From positions 1,184,501-1,248,500 of the forward strand of contig NC_015185.1 in the NCBI RefSeq assembly GCF_000191045.1: 64,000 bases of DNA, written 5' to 3'. Shown in pieces: positions 1 through 7,990 of this stretch (positions are counted from its first letter, which is position 1; the number at the start of each line of letters is the position of its first letter). The translations under genes were made by a program, and so were the position numbers. The stretch is from Desulfurobacterium thermolithotrophum DSM 11699. GTDB taxonomy: Bacteria; Aquificota; Aquificia; Desulfurobacteriales; Desulfurobacteriaceae. The notes below the pieces were generated by a model that was not told the origin of the DNA, made no database searches, and was given only the letters and a program-made list of their open reading frames with translations.

Positions 1-229
1 AAAAAAGTCCGTAATCAGAATGCTTTTTTCTGTTGAAATGATAATAAATGCTGCCAACCTTAATTTTGTCATATTCTCAGCTCAAAGAAATCTTGACGGC
101 CAGATTTTCACTTTTTTCACTATAGGCCTTGCAGCTCTTGAGGCAGCAGTTGGTCTTGCAATAATCATTGTCTTTTACAAAAGGTTTGGAGAGGTTATAC
201 CCTCTAAAATAAAAAACCTGAGGTGGTAG
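1..229 (+). CDS. nuoK: NADH-quinone oxidoreductase subunit K (3' part)
   Basis: This is the C-terminal part of the small membrane subunit K of complex I, cut by the window start. The reading frame is already open at base 2 and the first in-frame ATG (base 20) is internal, so it is not the true start. The visible protein has the family pattern: a helix with the VEMIINAANLNF motif containing the conserved membrane glutamate, then LDGQIFTFFTIGLAALEAA with the second conserved glutamate, then a short basic tail. It lies one base before nuoL in the usual nuoKLMN order. K, L, M and N form the proton-pumping membrane arm. Confidence 0.93.
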   Translation, partial: KKSVIRMLFSVEMIINAANLNFVIFSAQRNLDGQIFTFFTIGLAALEAAVGLAIIIVFYKRFGEVIPSKIKNLRW

Positions 230-230
230 A

Positions 231-2060
231 ATGGAATTTTGGGTCTACTCTTTAATTGGAATATTTTTCCTTGGTAGCATACTTGCTTTTATAGTAGGAA
301 AGTTCACACAGAAATGGAATTCTTTTTGGGTCGCAGTTATCACTGGAGCCATAGGTTTCGTAACTTCTTGTTACATAGCTTTAAATATAGGAAATTCTCC
401 AATAGCTCATGAGTTTGAGTGGTTTCGATTTGGTAATTTTTCAATTCCTCTTGGAATCTATGTTGATACTCTTTCCATTTTAATGGTCTTAATTGCCACA
501 GGAATTGGTTTCTTAGACATAGTCTTTTCTAAAGGTTATATGGAAGAAGATGAATCTCCCCACAGATATTATTTTGAAAAGCTCTTTTTCATTGGTTCGA
601 TGGTTGGTCTTGTTTTTGTTAGCAATCTAATAGGTCTTTACATATTCTGGGAAGGAGTAGGTCTTTGTTCCTACCTTTTAATAGGCTACTGGTACTGGAA
701 AAAGAACGCTGCAGAAGCAGCTTTAAAAGCTTTTGTAATGACAAGATTTGGTGATGTCTTTATGTTAGCAGGTATCATTGTTTCTCTTGTTTTTCTTGGA
801 ACTGTTAACTTTCAAGAACTTAATGCTTTAAGTGTTATAGGAGCTTTTAGTGCAAAACTAGGCTTCATAATTTCTATATTAATATTCATTGGAGCTATTG
901 GTAAATCCGCTCAATTTCCGCTCTTTCCTTGGCTTCTTGATGCAATGGAAGGACCAACTACAGTTTCTGCCCTCATTCACGCTGCTACGATGGTTAATGC
1001 TGGTGTTTATCTCGTTGCAAGAATGTTTCCATTTTTTGACTATTCTAATGCCCTAATTATCGTTGCTTTTGTAGGAGCAATTTCTGCATTCATCGCAGCA
1101 ACGGGTGCTTTAGTACACAAAGAGATAAAAAAAGTTCTTGCTTTTTCTACTATGGAGCACTTAGCCCTTATGTTCGTTGCTCTTGGTGTAGGTTCTGTCG
1201 CCGCAGGTATATTTCATCTTACAAGCCATGCCATCTTTAAGGCTCTTTTATTCCTTGCAGCTGGTGCTGTCATACATATGACTCACCATACAAAAGATGC
1301 ATTTAAATTAGGTGGTCTCTATAAATACATGCCTCAAACTGCTTTTCTATTCTTAATAGGAATTCTTGCTTTATCTGGTATTCCTCCTTTTAATGGATTC
1401 TTTAGCAAAGATTGGATACTTACTGAATCCTATAGATTTGGAAATCCTGTAATTTTTGGTCTTACTTTTGTTTCAGCTGTTTTGGCAGTTGCTTACGGTT
1501 TTAGGCTTTGGTTTGTTCTCTTTACTGGTAACCCTTCAGAAAGGTCTAAACATGCCAAAGAAGCTTATCCTGTAATGCTGTTTCCTCTTTATGTTCTTGC
1601 AGCGTTTACTCTTATTACTGCCTTTTTTAAGGAAAAAATTATTTACTTCATCTTTGAAGAAGTTCATGAACCTTTTTACATGAATTTATTTATGATAACT
1701 ATGGTTGTTATGTTTATTCTTTTTTCAATTATTTATTTAATCTACTATAAGAAAAAATTTAGCACTGAAAAGTTTCTTGCACATCCAATTGGTTCAGCTG
1801 TTAACTTCTTTTTTTACAAAGGTTGGCTAATAGATGACGCTATTAAATGGACGTGCAAAAATATTTTTTACGGTTCCATCGCTAAAGCTATCGAATGGAT
1901 TGATACCAATGTTATTGATGGAGCTGTAAATGGAACTGCAAAATTTGCTTTAGTTTGTTGGGAAAAAGGTAGAAAAATACAAACTGGTAATTTAATTCAC
2001 TACCTTACCTACTTTGTAGCTGGTCTAATAGTACTCTCTTTAATTATTCTTGCAATATGA
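231..2060 (+). CDS. nuoL: NADH-quinone oxidoreductase subunit L
   Basis: Antiporter-like subunit L of complex I, 609 residues, with many hydrophobic helices. The family core is clear: FWEGVGLCSYLLIGYW near residue 140, GKSAQFPLFPWLLDAMEGPTTVSALIHAATMVNAG near 220-255, and KEIKKVLAFSTMEHLALM near 300. The end has the extra amphipathic and terminal helices that set L apart from M and N. It starts one base after nuoK and is followed after 10 bases, with a GGAGG ribosome site, by nuoM. Subunit L couples electron transfer to proton (or sodium) translocation at the far end of the membrane arm. The dehydrogenase-arm genes would lie outside the window. Confidence 0.97.
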   Translation: MEFWVYSLIGIFFLGSILAFIVGKFTQKWNSFWVAVITGAIGFVTSCYIALNIGNSPIAHEFEWFRFGNFSIPLGIYVDTLSILMVLIATGIGFLDIVFSKGYMEEDESPHRYYFEKLFFIGSMVGLVFVSNLIGLYIFWEGVGLCSYLLIGYWYWKKNAAEAALKAFVMTRFGDVFMLAGIIVSLVFLGTVNFQELNALSVIGAFSAKLGFIISILIFIGAIGKSAQFPLFPWLLDAMEGPTTVSALIHAATMVNAGVYLVARMFPFFDYSNALIIVAFVGAISAFIAATGALVHKEIKKVLAFSTMEHLALMFVALGVGSVAAGIFHLTSHAIFKALLFLAAGAVIHMTHHTKDAFKLGGLYKYMPQTAFLFLIGILALSGIPPFNGFFSKDWILTESYRFGNPVIFGLTFVSAVLAVAYGFRLWFVLFTGNPSERSKHAKEAYPVMLFPLYVLAAFTLITAFFKEKIIYFIFEEVHEPFYMNLFMITMVVMFILFSIIYLIYYKKKFSTEKFLAHPIGSAVNFFFYKGWLIDDAIKWTCKNIFYGSIAKAIEWIDTNVIDGAVNGTAKFALVCWEKGRKIQTGNLIHYLTYFVAGLIVLSLIILAI

Positions 2061-2070
2061 GGAGGAATAA

Positions 2071-3528
2071 ATGATTCTTCTTAGCATGATACTTGTACCT
2101 ATCTTGGCAGCTCCATTTGCCTATATTGGGGAGAAAATCAATAAAAGTATTCCTAAATATTTATCTCTTTCAATTGGAATATTTTTAGGTCTGAGTACTA
2201 TATATCTTTTACTTAATTATCCTAATAAAGGTTTTGCTTTTGAAGAGTTTTACAAAATTTATCCTCCCTTTGATTTCAATCTTCATCTAGCAGTAGATGG
2301 TATATCTTTAATTCTTCTTTCAGTTACAGCTTTCCTTGCAATTACTGTAACACTTTCTTCTTGGAATGTAGAAAAACCAGGAGCTTACTTTTTTTTAGTA
2401 TTAATATTTTTAGGCCCAATGGTCGGAGTATTTACTTCACTTAACTTACTGTGGTTCTTTATATTTTGGGAGTTTACTCTTGTTCCAATGTTTTTTCATA
2501 TAGGTATATGGGGAGCAGAAAACCGTATATATGCTGCTATGAAGTTCTTTATCTATACACATCTTGCAAGTATTTTCCTTCTTTTAGGAATCATTATCCT
2601 TTTCCTAAATACACATACCTTTGATTTCACAAATCTTTTTGGTGTAAATCTTGAGCCCGGCATAGCTAAACTCGTATGGGTACTCATGTTTATTGGCTTT
2701 GCTGTAAAAATGCCTGTTGTTCCATTTCATACATGGCTTCCAGATGCTCATGTTCAAGCTCCTTCTCCAATTTCCGTTTTTCTTGCGGGACTTCTTCTTA
2801 AGATGGGAGCTTATGGTCTTCTTAGATGGGAAATATTCATGTTACCTGAAACATCAAAATTTTTTGCTCCACTAATGGCATTTATTGCAGTTTTGACAAT
2901 TTTTTATGCAGGCTTTAGAGCTCTTGCTGAAGACCATATCAAAAAAATGGTTGCATACTCCAGTATCAACCACATGGGATTTGTTCTTTTAGGGCTGTCT
3001 GCAATAACTGCTGCTGGAATCTCAGCAGCTATCTACGAAATGGTAGGTCACGCTCTCATTATATCTCTCCTTTTCATGATTGCCGGTTATATTCACTCCA
3101 AAACTCACACCTGGTACATTTCAGAACTTGGTGGTCTAATGAAAAAAATTCCTGGTCTTATGACAATGTTTGTTATTGGAGTTCTTGCTGCTGTTGGACT
3201 TCCCGGAACGGCTGGTTTTATTGGTGAAATAACTGTAGTGATTGCAGCTTTTGATTATTACGGCTGGATAATGATTATTGTTCCTCTTGCTAGCGCTCTT
3301 AGTGCAGGATTTTTTATGTGGATGCTCCAAAGAGCAGTTTTTGGTCCACTCAAAGAGTGCTTTAAGGATTTGAAATCATTAAAAGAGTTACCTCTAATAG
3401 AAAACATTCCTTTAGTAATGTACATTGTAGCTTTTATAGTTATTGGTATTGTTCCTTCCTTAGTCTTTAACCTTTACAATCCTGTAGTAGATGCTTTTGC
3501 TCAGCTCTTTAATCTAAATAGGGGGTAG
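2071..3528 (+). CDS. nuoM: NADH-quinone oxidoreductase subunit M
   Basis: Antiporter-like subunit M of complex I, 485 residues, polytopic membrane protein. Diagnostic segments are FIFWEFTLVPMFFHIGIWG (about residue 130-148, with the conserved functional glutamate), KMPVVPFHTWLPDAHVQAPSPISVFLAG (about 213-240) and DHIKKMVAYSSINHMGFVLLG (about 288-308). The length is normal for the family. A GAGGA ribosome site lies 6-7 bases before the ATG. It sits between nuoL and nuoN, three bases before the latter, so the four genes are clearly one transcript. It forms one of the proton channels of the membrane arm. Confidence 0.97.
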   Translation: MILLSMILVPILAAPFAYIGEKINKSIPKYLSLSIGIFLGLSTIYLLLNYPNKGFAFEEFYKIYPPFDFNLHLAVDGISLILLSVTAFLAITVTLSSWNVEKPGAYFFLVLIFLGPMVGVFTSLNLLWFFIFWEFTLVPMFFHIGIWGAENRIYAAMKFFIYTHLASIFLLLGIIILFLNTHTFDFTNLFGVNLEPGIAKLVWVLMFIGFAVKMPVVPFHTWLPDAHVQAPSPISVFLAGLLLKMGAYGLLRWEIFMLPETSKFFAPLMAFIAVLTIFYAGFRALAEDHIKKMVAYSSINHMGFVLLGLSAITAAGISAAIYEMVGHALIISLLFMIAGYIHSKTHTWYISELGGLMKKIPGLMTMFVIGVLAAVGLPGTAGFIGEITVVIAAFDYYGWIMIIVPLASALSAGFFMWMLQRAVFGPLKECFKDLKSLKELPLIENIPLVMYIVAFIVIGIVPSLVFNLYNPVVDAFAQLFNLNRG

Positions 3529-3531
3529 CAG

Positions 3532-4947
3532 GTGAATATTAACTTTTTAGCTGGAATACTAATATTAGCTCTTACAGGTGCTTTTCTACCTGTTATCAAT
3601 AGAATTTTTAGAATATCTGGAAATTTAGGAGCCATTATTTCCAGTATTGGTTACGTTCTTGCCAGTTTCCTGATTTTATTTTCAGGAGAAGGGAAGAAAG
3701 TTCTGACTTCTTTCTTCGTTACAGATAGCGTAGCTCAACTAATAGGTCTATTTATACTTGTTGCTTCATGGATGACTATGCTTGTTATTTACTGGACTAC
3801 TAACAAGGATAAGTTTGTTAATGAGTTAATAGGAGCTCTCATTATTTCCACCGCAGGAGCTCTTTTTCTCATCTCCAGCACTAACTTCATTTCCCTTATT
3901 ATCTCTATGGAATTAATGGCAATGCCAACATATTTAATGGTTCTCTTTACTTTTAGTGATAAATCTATAGAAGCCGGAATTAAGTACTTTTTTAATGGAG
4001 CTTTAGCTATTGGAACAATGCTTTTTGGAATATCTCTTCTTTATGGATTTACAGGAAGCTTTGATTTTAATGTTTTATCGAGAGAGCTCTTTAAAGACCC
4101 TCTAGTTTTACTTGCTACTATTTTTATTCTAGCTGGATTTGCTTTCAAAATAACTGCTTTTCCCTTCCATTTTTGGGGAGCCGATGTTTATGATGGAACC
4201 TGTCCTAAGATAGCTGCAATCTTAACAGGTATTTCCAAAAGTGCTGTATTTATTGCACTTATGAGAGTTATCTACGAAGCACTGCCACCTATTTCTGAAA
4301 ATCTAACTTTCATATTTGCACTAATTTCAGCAATCACAATGACAGTTGGTAATCTTTTAGCTCTTGCTCAAAAAAGAGTATCAAGAATCCTTGCTTATTC
4401 TTCTGTTGCTCATGCCGGTTACACTCTTATTGCTTTTGCAGCCCTTTCAGTTCCTATTAGCGTAACGGGTATTCTTTATCATTCAGTTGCTTACATCTTC
4501 ATGAAAACGGCTGCTTTCTTATGTTTTGCAGTCTTTCTTTATCTTTGGGGAGCAAAAACTATGGACGATTATAAAGGTCTTGGAAAAAGAGAACCTTTAC
4601 TTGCAGCTCTTTTTTTAATATTTCTATTTTCTTTAGCAGGTGTTCCTCCGATGGCTGGATTTATCAGCAAAGTATTCGTCTTTACAGCAGCCGTTAATGC
4701 TGGAATGGTTTGGCTTGCAGTTATAGGTCTTTTAAATAGTGCTTTTTCTGTTGCTTACTACATTTGGATTGCAAAACAGATGTACTTTGAAGAACCTAAA
4801 ATAGAAAAACCTCTAAATAATCCTCCTGATAAAAATCTAATTCTTATACCTCTCACCATTATGGCAATATTTTTAATCATTTTCGGAATATGGATCAATC
4901 CGGTTATTAATGCTTCAGCTAACTTTATTTCAAAATTGGATTTTTGA
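3532..4947 (+). CDS. nuoN: NADH-quinone oxidoreductase subunit N
   Basis: Antiporter-like subunit N of complex I, 471 residues, starting at GTG three bases after nuoM (GGGGG and CAGG lie just upstream). Recognisable parts are the SLIISMELMAMPTYLMV helix with the conserved glutamate, GIKYFFNGALAIGTMLFG, FKITAFPFHFWGADVYDG and QKRVSRILAYSSVAHAGY. It is the last nuo gene. The AT-rich gap after it contains TATAAT-like sequence that could be a weak promoter for the next gene. N is the antiporter-like subunit nearest the hydrophilic arm of the complex. Confidence 0.96.
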   Translation: MNINFLAGILILALTGAFLPVINRIFRISGNLGAIISSIGYVLASFLILFSGEGKKVLTSFFVTDSVAQLIGLFILVASWMTMLVIYWTTNKDKFVNELIGALIISTAGALFLISSTNFISLIISMELMAMPTYLMVLFTFSDKSIEAGIKYFFNGALAIGTMLFGISLLYGFTGSFDFNVLSRELFKDPLVLLATIFILAGFAFKITAFPFHFWGADVYDGTCPKIAAILTGISKSAVFIALMRVIYEALPPISENLTFIFALISAITMTVGNLLALAQKRVSRILAYSSVAHAGYTLIAFAALSVPISVTGILYHSVAYIFMKTAAFLCFAVFLYLWGAKTMDDYKGLGKREPLLAALFLIFLFSLAGVPPMAGFISKVFVFTAAVNAGMVWLAVIGLLNSAFSVAYYIWIAKQMYFEEPKIEKPLNNPPDKNLILIPLTIMAIFLIIFGIWINPVINASANFISKLDF

Positions 4948-4978
4948 TTATAATAATATTTAAAGGAGGAAAAAAATA

Positions 4979-5326
4979 ATGAAAGCAAAAGTTGTTTTTC
5001 ATATTGATTCTGAAGAAAAAAAACTTCTTATGACACTTAATAACATCGAAAATCTATTAAAAGAAATTCCTGCTAAGGATATATCTATCTATGTAGTAGC
5101 AAATGGTACTTCAGTTAAGCTACTCAAAAAAGAAAATGCTGCTAAATACATAGATAGAATGAAAAAACTTTCCGATATAGGTGTTAAATTTTTGTTGTGT
5201 AACAACTCGCTTCGTAAGCAAAATATTAGACCTGATGAACTTTTAGAATTTTGCAAAATAGTACCAGCTGGAGTTGTAGAATTAATCCGATTGCAAAAAG
5301 AAGGTTGTGCCTATATTAAACCTTAA
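4979..5326 (+). CDS. DsrE/DsrF-like family protein
   Basis: A 115-residue soluble protein resembling the DsrE/DsrF-like fold (COG1416 type). It starts with a beta strand (KVVFHID), continues with an amphipathic helix, then IYVVANGTSVKLL, GVKFLLCNNSLR with one cysteine in the position often seen in this family, and ends with VPAGVVELIRLQKEG, a common signature. Members act in sulfur relay or bind small sulfur carriers; the exact role of single-domain copies is unknown. It has a strong AAAGGAGG site. It follows nuoN by 31 bases and may share its transcript. Candidate role: sulfur metabolism in a sulfur-respiring host (inference). Confidence 0.8.
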   Translation: MKAKVVFHIDSEEKKLLMTLNNIENLLKEIPAKDISIYVVANGTSVKLLKKENAAKYIDRMKKLSDIGVKFLLCNNSLRKQNIRPDELLEFCKIVPAGVVELIRLQKEGCAYIKP

Positions 5327-5339
5327 AAAACACGTCTAA

Positions 5340-5432
5340 ACTACCCCTCATTAAATTAAAATGAGAGGGATTTCGTAGTCTCCAAAAGGAGACTACAAGC
5401 TGGTTTATCAGCTTGTCCCGTCACAACGGGCA
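5340..5432 (-). ncRNA. candidate omega RNA (reRNA) at the tnpB 3' end
   Basis: On the tnpB strand, the last part of the coding region and the bases just after it form four consecutive hairpins: CCCGT/ACGGG (5417-5430), AAGCTG/CAGCTT (5397-5414), a perfect 9 bp GTAGTCTCC/GGAGACTAC stem with an AAAA loop on the plus strand (5375-5396), and CCCCTCATT/AATGAG-A-GGG (5344-5369). In known TnpB systems the guide scaffold overlaps the 3' end of the gene and the right end of the element, with the guide taken from the flank. Here the guide would run into the 3' end of the DsrE-like gene. RNA boundaries are estimates. Confidence 0.6.
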
Positions 5433-6669
5433 TCCAACTGCTCACTCTCCCTCTAACCCACTTAAAGTGGTAGAAAGAGATAATTTTAAGAGAGGAAAGT
5501 TTCTTCCCTCTCTTCAATATGTTAACTGCTCCGTTTAGGTCTGCATTCAGTTTTCCACACTTTGGACAGATTACGTAATGTTGATGAGGTCTTTTGACAG
5601 AACTACCGCACTTAAAACACCTTGAGCTTGTATTGTATTCTGGAATCGGTTTAAGTCCGATTCCAGCTTCGGTTAGCTTTTCTTCAAGTCTTTTCGTTAC
5701 ATAAGCTCTTACCCAGAAGTTGTGTAGGAGAATATTAAGCTTTCCAAAGTTTTTGTCTTCTCTAATCCCTGTTAGGTTTCCTACATAAACTTCTTTAGCT
5801 CCTCTTGAAATACAGATTTCTACAACACGATTGAGCATTGAGTTAATTGACTGCTTTAATCTCCTATCTCTTTTAACGTATAGTTTTTGGAGTCTCTTTG
5901 AAGTATAAGCTCCACTTCTGTTAAGGAGAGACTGATACTTAGCTATCTTCCTGTTCCATCTTTTGTAGTCTTTGATAAGCTCTCTGCTTTTAAACTGGAA
6001 AACTTCTATCCCTTTATCTGTTTCCACTGCAAGTGTCAGGAAGTTACGAATCCCAAAGTCTATCCCTGCTGTCTTTTCTCCTACTGGTTTGGTTTCGGAA
6101 TTCTGAAGATTAACAGATATATAACACCACCACTCCCCAGCTTTATAGAAGATTTCAGCTCTACCAAAACCTTTAATGTTTTCATAAGAGACTGAATACT
6201 TAGCTCTAATCTTTAGTCTTTTTCTGCTTAAATCTTTCGGAACTGTCATCTCAAAAGAGTAATTCCCTAAACGGTAGCTCCTGTCTGTCTTAATGTAGAT
6301 GTCCATAGGAAGAGTTAAGTTTCTTTTCCTGTCTTTTTTGTATTTTGAAGGATTTACCTTTTCTATGTGTGGAGGTAGTTCTCCTTTTTCTTTTTGTTTC
6401 TTTAGCTTTAAAAACGACTTCCAGTCCTCTAATAGCTTCTTTAAAACTTCCTGAGCTATGTCTGAAGGGAGAGCTTTATACTCTGGTAAGCCCTTAGCTA
6501 ACTTGTAGAGAATTCCATCAGTAACTTTGACTTTTCCAAAGGAGAAATACTGCTGTCTTAGGATGTAATTAAAACGGTTGTAGAGATAACTGCACCTTAA
6601 CTGAATTTCTTTTAACTTCCGTTTCTCATCTTTCGTAGGATATAGCTTGACCTTGACTATTCGCTTCAT
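5356..6669 (-). CDS. tnpB: RNA-guided endonuclease TnpB (IS200/IS605 OrfB)
   Basis: A 437-residue TnpB. An OrfB N-terminal domain is followed by a split RuvC nuclease and a zinc ribbon: TAGIDFGIRNF with RuvC-I Asp204, a basic bridge region, NADLNGAVNIL with RuvC-III Asp377, and zinc cysteines 351, 354, 368 and 371. At the RuvC-II position the usual glutamate is replaced: EVYVGNLTGI has Gly297. A glutamate at 344 (IPEYNTSSRC) could substitute if this is a lineage with a relocated acidic residue. The ATG starting MKRIVKVKLYPT is chosen over an upstream in-frame GTG-like extension that runs into the divergent gene. The C-terminal 50 residues overlap the candidate omega RNA. Confidence 0.92.
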   Translation of the reverse strand: MKRIVKVKLYPTKDEKRKLKEIQLRCSYLYNRFNYILRQQYFSFGKVKVTDGILYKLAKGLPEYKALPSDIAQEVLKKLLEDWKSFLKLKKQKEKGELPPHIEKVNPSKYKKDRKRNLTLPMDIYIKTDRSYRLGNYSFEMTVPKDLSRKRLKIRAKYSVSYENIKGFGRAEIFYKAGEWWCYISVNLQNSETKPVGEKTAGIDFGIRNFLTLAVETDKGIEVFQFKSRELIKDYKRWNRKIAKYQSLLNRSGAYTSKRLQKLYVKRDRRLKQSINSMLNRVVEICISRGAKEVYVGNLTGIREDKNFGKLNILLHNFWVRAYVTKRLEEKLTEAGIGLKPIPEYNTSSRCFKCGSSVKRPHQHYVICPKCGKLNADLNGAVNILKRGKKLSSLKIISFYHFKWVRGRVSSWMPVVTGQADKPACSLLLETTKSLSF

Positions 6670-6715
6670 AAAGATTAATTTATTCTCAGAAATTATGATG
6701 TCAAGGTGTAATAGT

Positions 6716-6913
6716 ATGACCAAGAAAAAGTATGTTCAGACTACTATTAGAGTAGAAGAAGAAGTTTTCAAGGAATACAAAAAGTGGTTGATAGACAAAG
6801 GTTATAGGTCTATCAATCAGCACTTGAACGAGGTTATAAAGAAAGTGTTAGAAGAAGATAACCGCATTCCTCTCTCCTCTAAAGAGGAGAGTATCCTGCG
6901 GAGGAAATCGTGA
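6716..6913 (+). CDS. ribbon-helix-helix small protein, divergent from tnpB
   Basis: A 65-residue basic protein with the CopG/Arc-type ribbon-helix-helix pattern: a strand (YVQTTIRV) followed by two helices (EEEVFKEYKKWLIDKGY, then SINQHLNEVIKKVLEE). The ATG at 6716 is chosen because AAGGTG lies eight bases upstream; an upstream ATG at 6647 would overlap tnpB coding sequence and lacks a ribosome site. It is head-to-head with tnpB with only 46 bases between the starts, so a dimer bound there could control both genes (inference). It could instead be a host antitoxin-like regulator unrelated to the element. The last 17 codons form a strong hairpin. Confidence 0.7.
   Translation: MTKKKYVQTTIRVEEEVFKEYKKWLIDKGYRSINQHLNEVIKKVLEEDNRIPLSSKEESILRRKS
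6862..6901. repeat. long hairpin inside the 3' end of the ribbon-helix-helix gene
   Basis: An inverted repeat with a 9 bp perfect inner stem (CTCTCCTCT, loop AA, AGAGGAGAG, 6872-6891) and a second outer stem CCGCA/TGCGG (6862-6866 with 6897-6901), separated by 5-base internal loops. No T-run follows, so it is not an ordinary terminator. It could be the left-end hairpin of the IS200/IS605-type element or an RNA structure in the small gene's message. Confidence 0.6.
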
Positions 6914-6955
6914 AAATTTTCTTGAGTTCTATCTACTGGAATTAAGCTTTTTCTG

Positions 6956-6980
6956 TTGAAAGCCCTTAATGGTTTATAAT
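6956..6980 (+). promoter_or_regulatory. candidate promoter for yhaM
   Basis: A perfect TATAAT (6975-6980) lies 29 bases before the yhaM start codon. The nearest good -35-like sequence, TTGAAA at 6956-6961, has a 13-base spacer, which is too short, so the -35 assignment is weak. The position after the end of the mobile unit and before a new operon supports a promoter here. Confidence 0.4.
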
Positions 6981-7009
6981 TTTGCTACAAAAACCTAAAG
7001 GGAGAAATT

Positions 7010-7990
7010 GTGGACACTTATATAAGGGAGATATGTTCTTTACCAGTTGGAACTGAATTTGAAGGTTTCTTCTTTATAGAACACGTAGAAATAAAAAAAC
7101 ATAGAACGGGAGAACCCTATTTAAAGCTTATCTTATCTGATAAAACAGGAACGATTCCTGCTTTGTGGTGGAAACCACCCAAAGATGCTGATCTGACAAT
7201 ATTTCAAAGAGGAGATGTTGTTTTTGTAGTTGGTCATGTAGAGCATTTCCAGCAAAGCGTTCAACCAAAGTTAAAAGAAATTAGAAAGGCTGATTCAAAA
7301 GAATTTGATTCGAAAAAATTCATATCTGAAAGTCGTTTCAGTATAGAGGAACAATTTAACTCTCTTCTTGAGGTTATTGATAGTATAGAAAACCCATTCC
7401 TAAAGAAACTTTTAGAAAACTTTTTTTATGATGATTCATTTGTTAAAAAATTTTTAAAAGCTCCAGCAGGTAAAACTATTCACCACGCTTGTATAGGTGG
7501 ACTTTTAGAACATACACTTGGAGTTGTAGAGATTTGCGAAACTGTGGCAAAACGGTTTAAAAGCATTGATAGAGATCTTCTTATTTGTGCAGCTATACTA
7601 CACGACATAGGAAAAGTTTATGAATACGAAATTGACGTGACAATTTCAAGAACCACTGAAGGAATTCTTCTTGGACATCTTTATATGAGCTGTGAGATGG
7701 TAACGAAAAAAATAGATGAAATAGAAGGATTTCCTCATGATCTTAAAGTAAAACTTCTTCACTGTATACTTTCTCATCACGGAGAATATGAACACGGTTC
7801 TCCTAAGAAGCCTAAAACTTTAGAAGCAGTTACTCTTGCATATGCTGATGCACTCGACTCAAGAGTAAAGGGTTTTGAGGAGCATATAGAAAGAGAACTG
7901 GGTACAAATAAAGGATGGACAAGAAGACATTTTGCTTTCGAAGTACCTATTTTCTTTGATGGAAATTTTAACTATGGAGAGGAAAAATGA
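7010..7990 (+). CDS. yhaM: 3'-5' exoribonuclease YhaM family (OB fold + HD domain)
   Basis: A 326-residue protein with two domains. The N-terminal OB fold (about residues 10-95, [13 protein letters not shown]) is a nucleic-acid-binding module. The HD phosphohydrolase domain (about 150-290) shows [30 protein letters not shown] and [15 protein letters not shown], the metal-binding His/Asp set of the YhaM/Cbf1 group. In Firmicutes this family degrades RNA and short DNA 3' to 5'. The GTG start is chosen for its GGGAG site 6 bases upstream. Its stop overlaps the purM start, so it heads the purM-purN operon. Confidence 0.88.
   Translation: MDTYIREICSLPVGTEFEGFFFIEHVEIKKHRTGEPYLKLILSDKTGTIPALWWKPPKDADLTIFQRGDVVFVVGHVEHFQQSVQPKLKEIRKADSKEFDSKKFISESRFSIEEQFNSLLEVIDSIENPFLKKLLENFFYDDSFVKKFLKAPAGKTIHHACIGGLLEHTLGVVEICETVAKRFKSIDRDLLICAAILHDIGKVYEYEIDVTISRTTEGILLGHLYMSCEMVTKKIDEIEGFPHDLKVKLLHCILSHHGEYEHGSPKKPKTLEAVTLAYADALDSRVKGFEEHIERELGTNKGWTRRHFAFEVPIFFDGNFNYGEEK

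Larger units (their letters stand above)
5335..6930. mobile_element. TnpB-only IS200/IS605-type element
   Basis: A probable IS200/IS605-type unit carrying tnpB on the minus strand and no visible tnpA. The right end is supported by a chain of hairpins at the 3' end of tnpB and a bulged palindrome (5344-5369). The left end is not resolved: I place it after the divergent small gene, near a strong hairpin at 6862-6901, but it could lie just upstream of tnpB. Such elements lack long inverted repeats, and empty-site comparison would be needed to fix the ends. Without TnpA it would move only in trans or be a domesticated remnant. Confidence 0.5.

Noticed and set aside
5344-5369. Simple terminator of the DsrE-like gene
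   Set aside because: The palindrome lacks a T-run on the plus strand and overlaps the tnpB stop; it fits better as the right-end hairpin of the mobile element, although it might also slow transcription.
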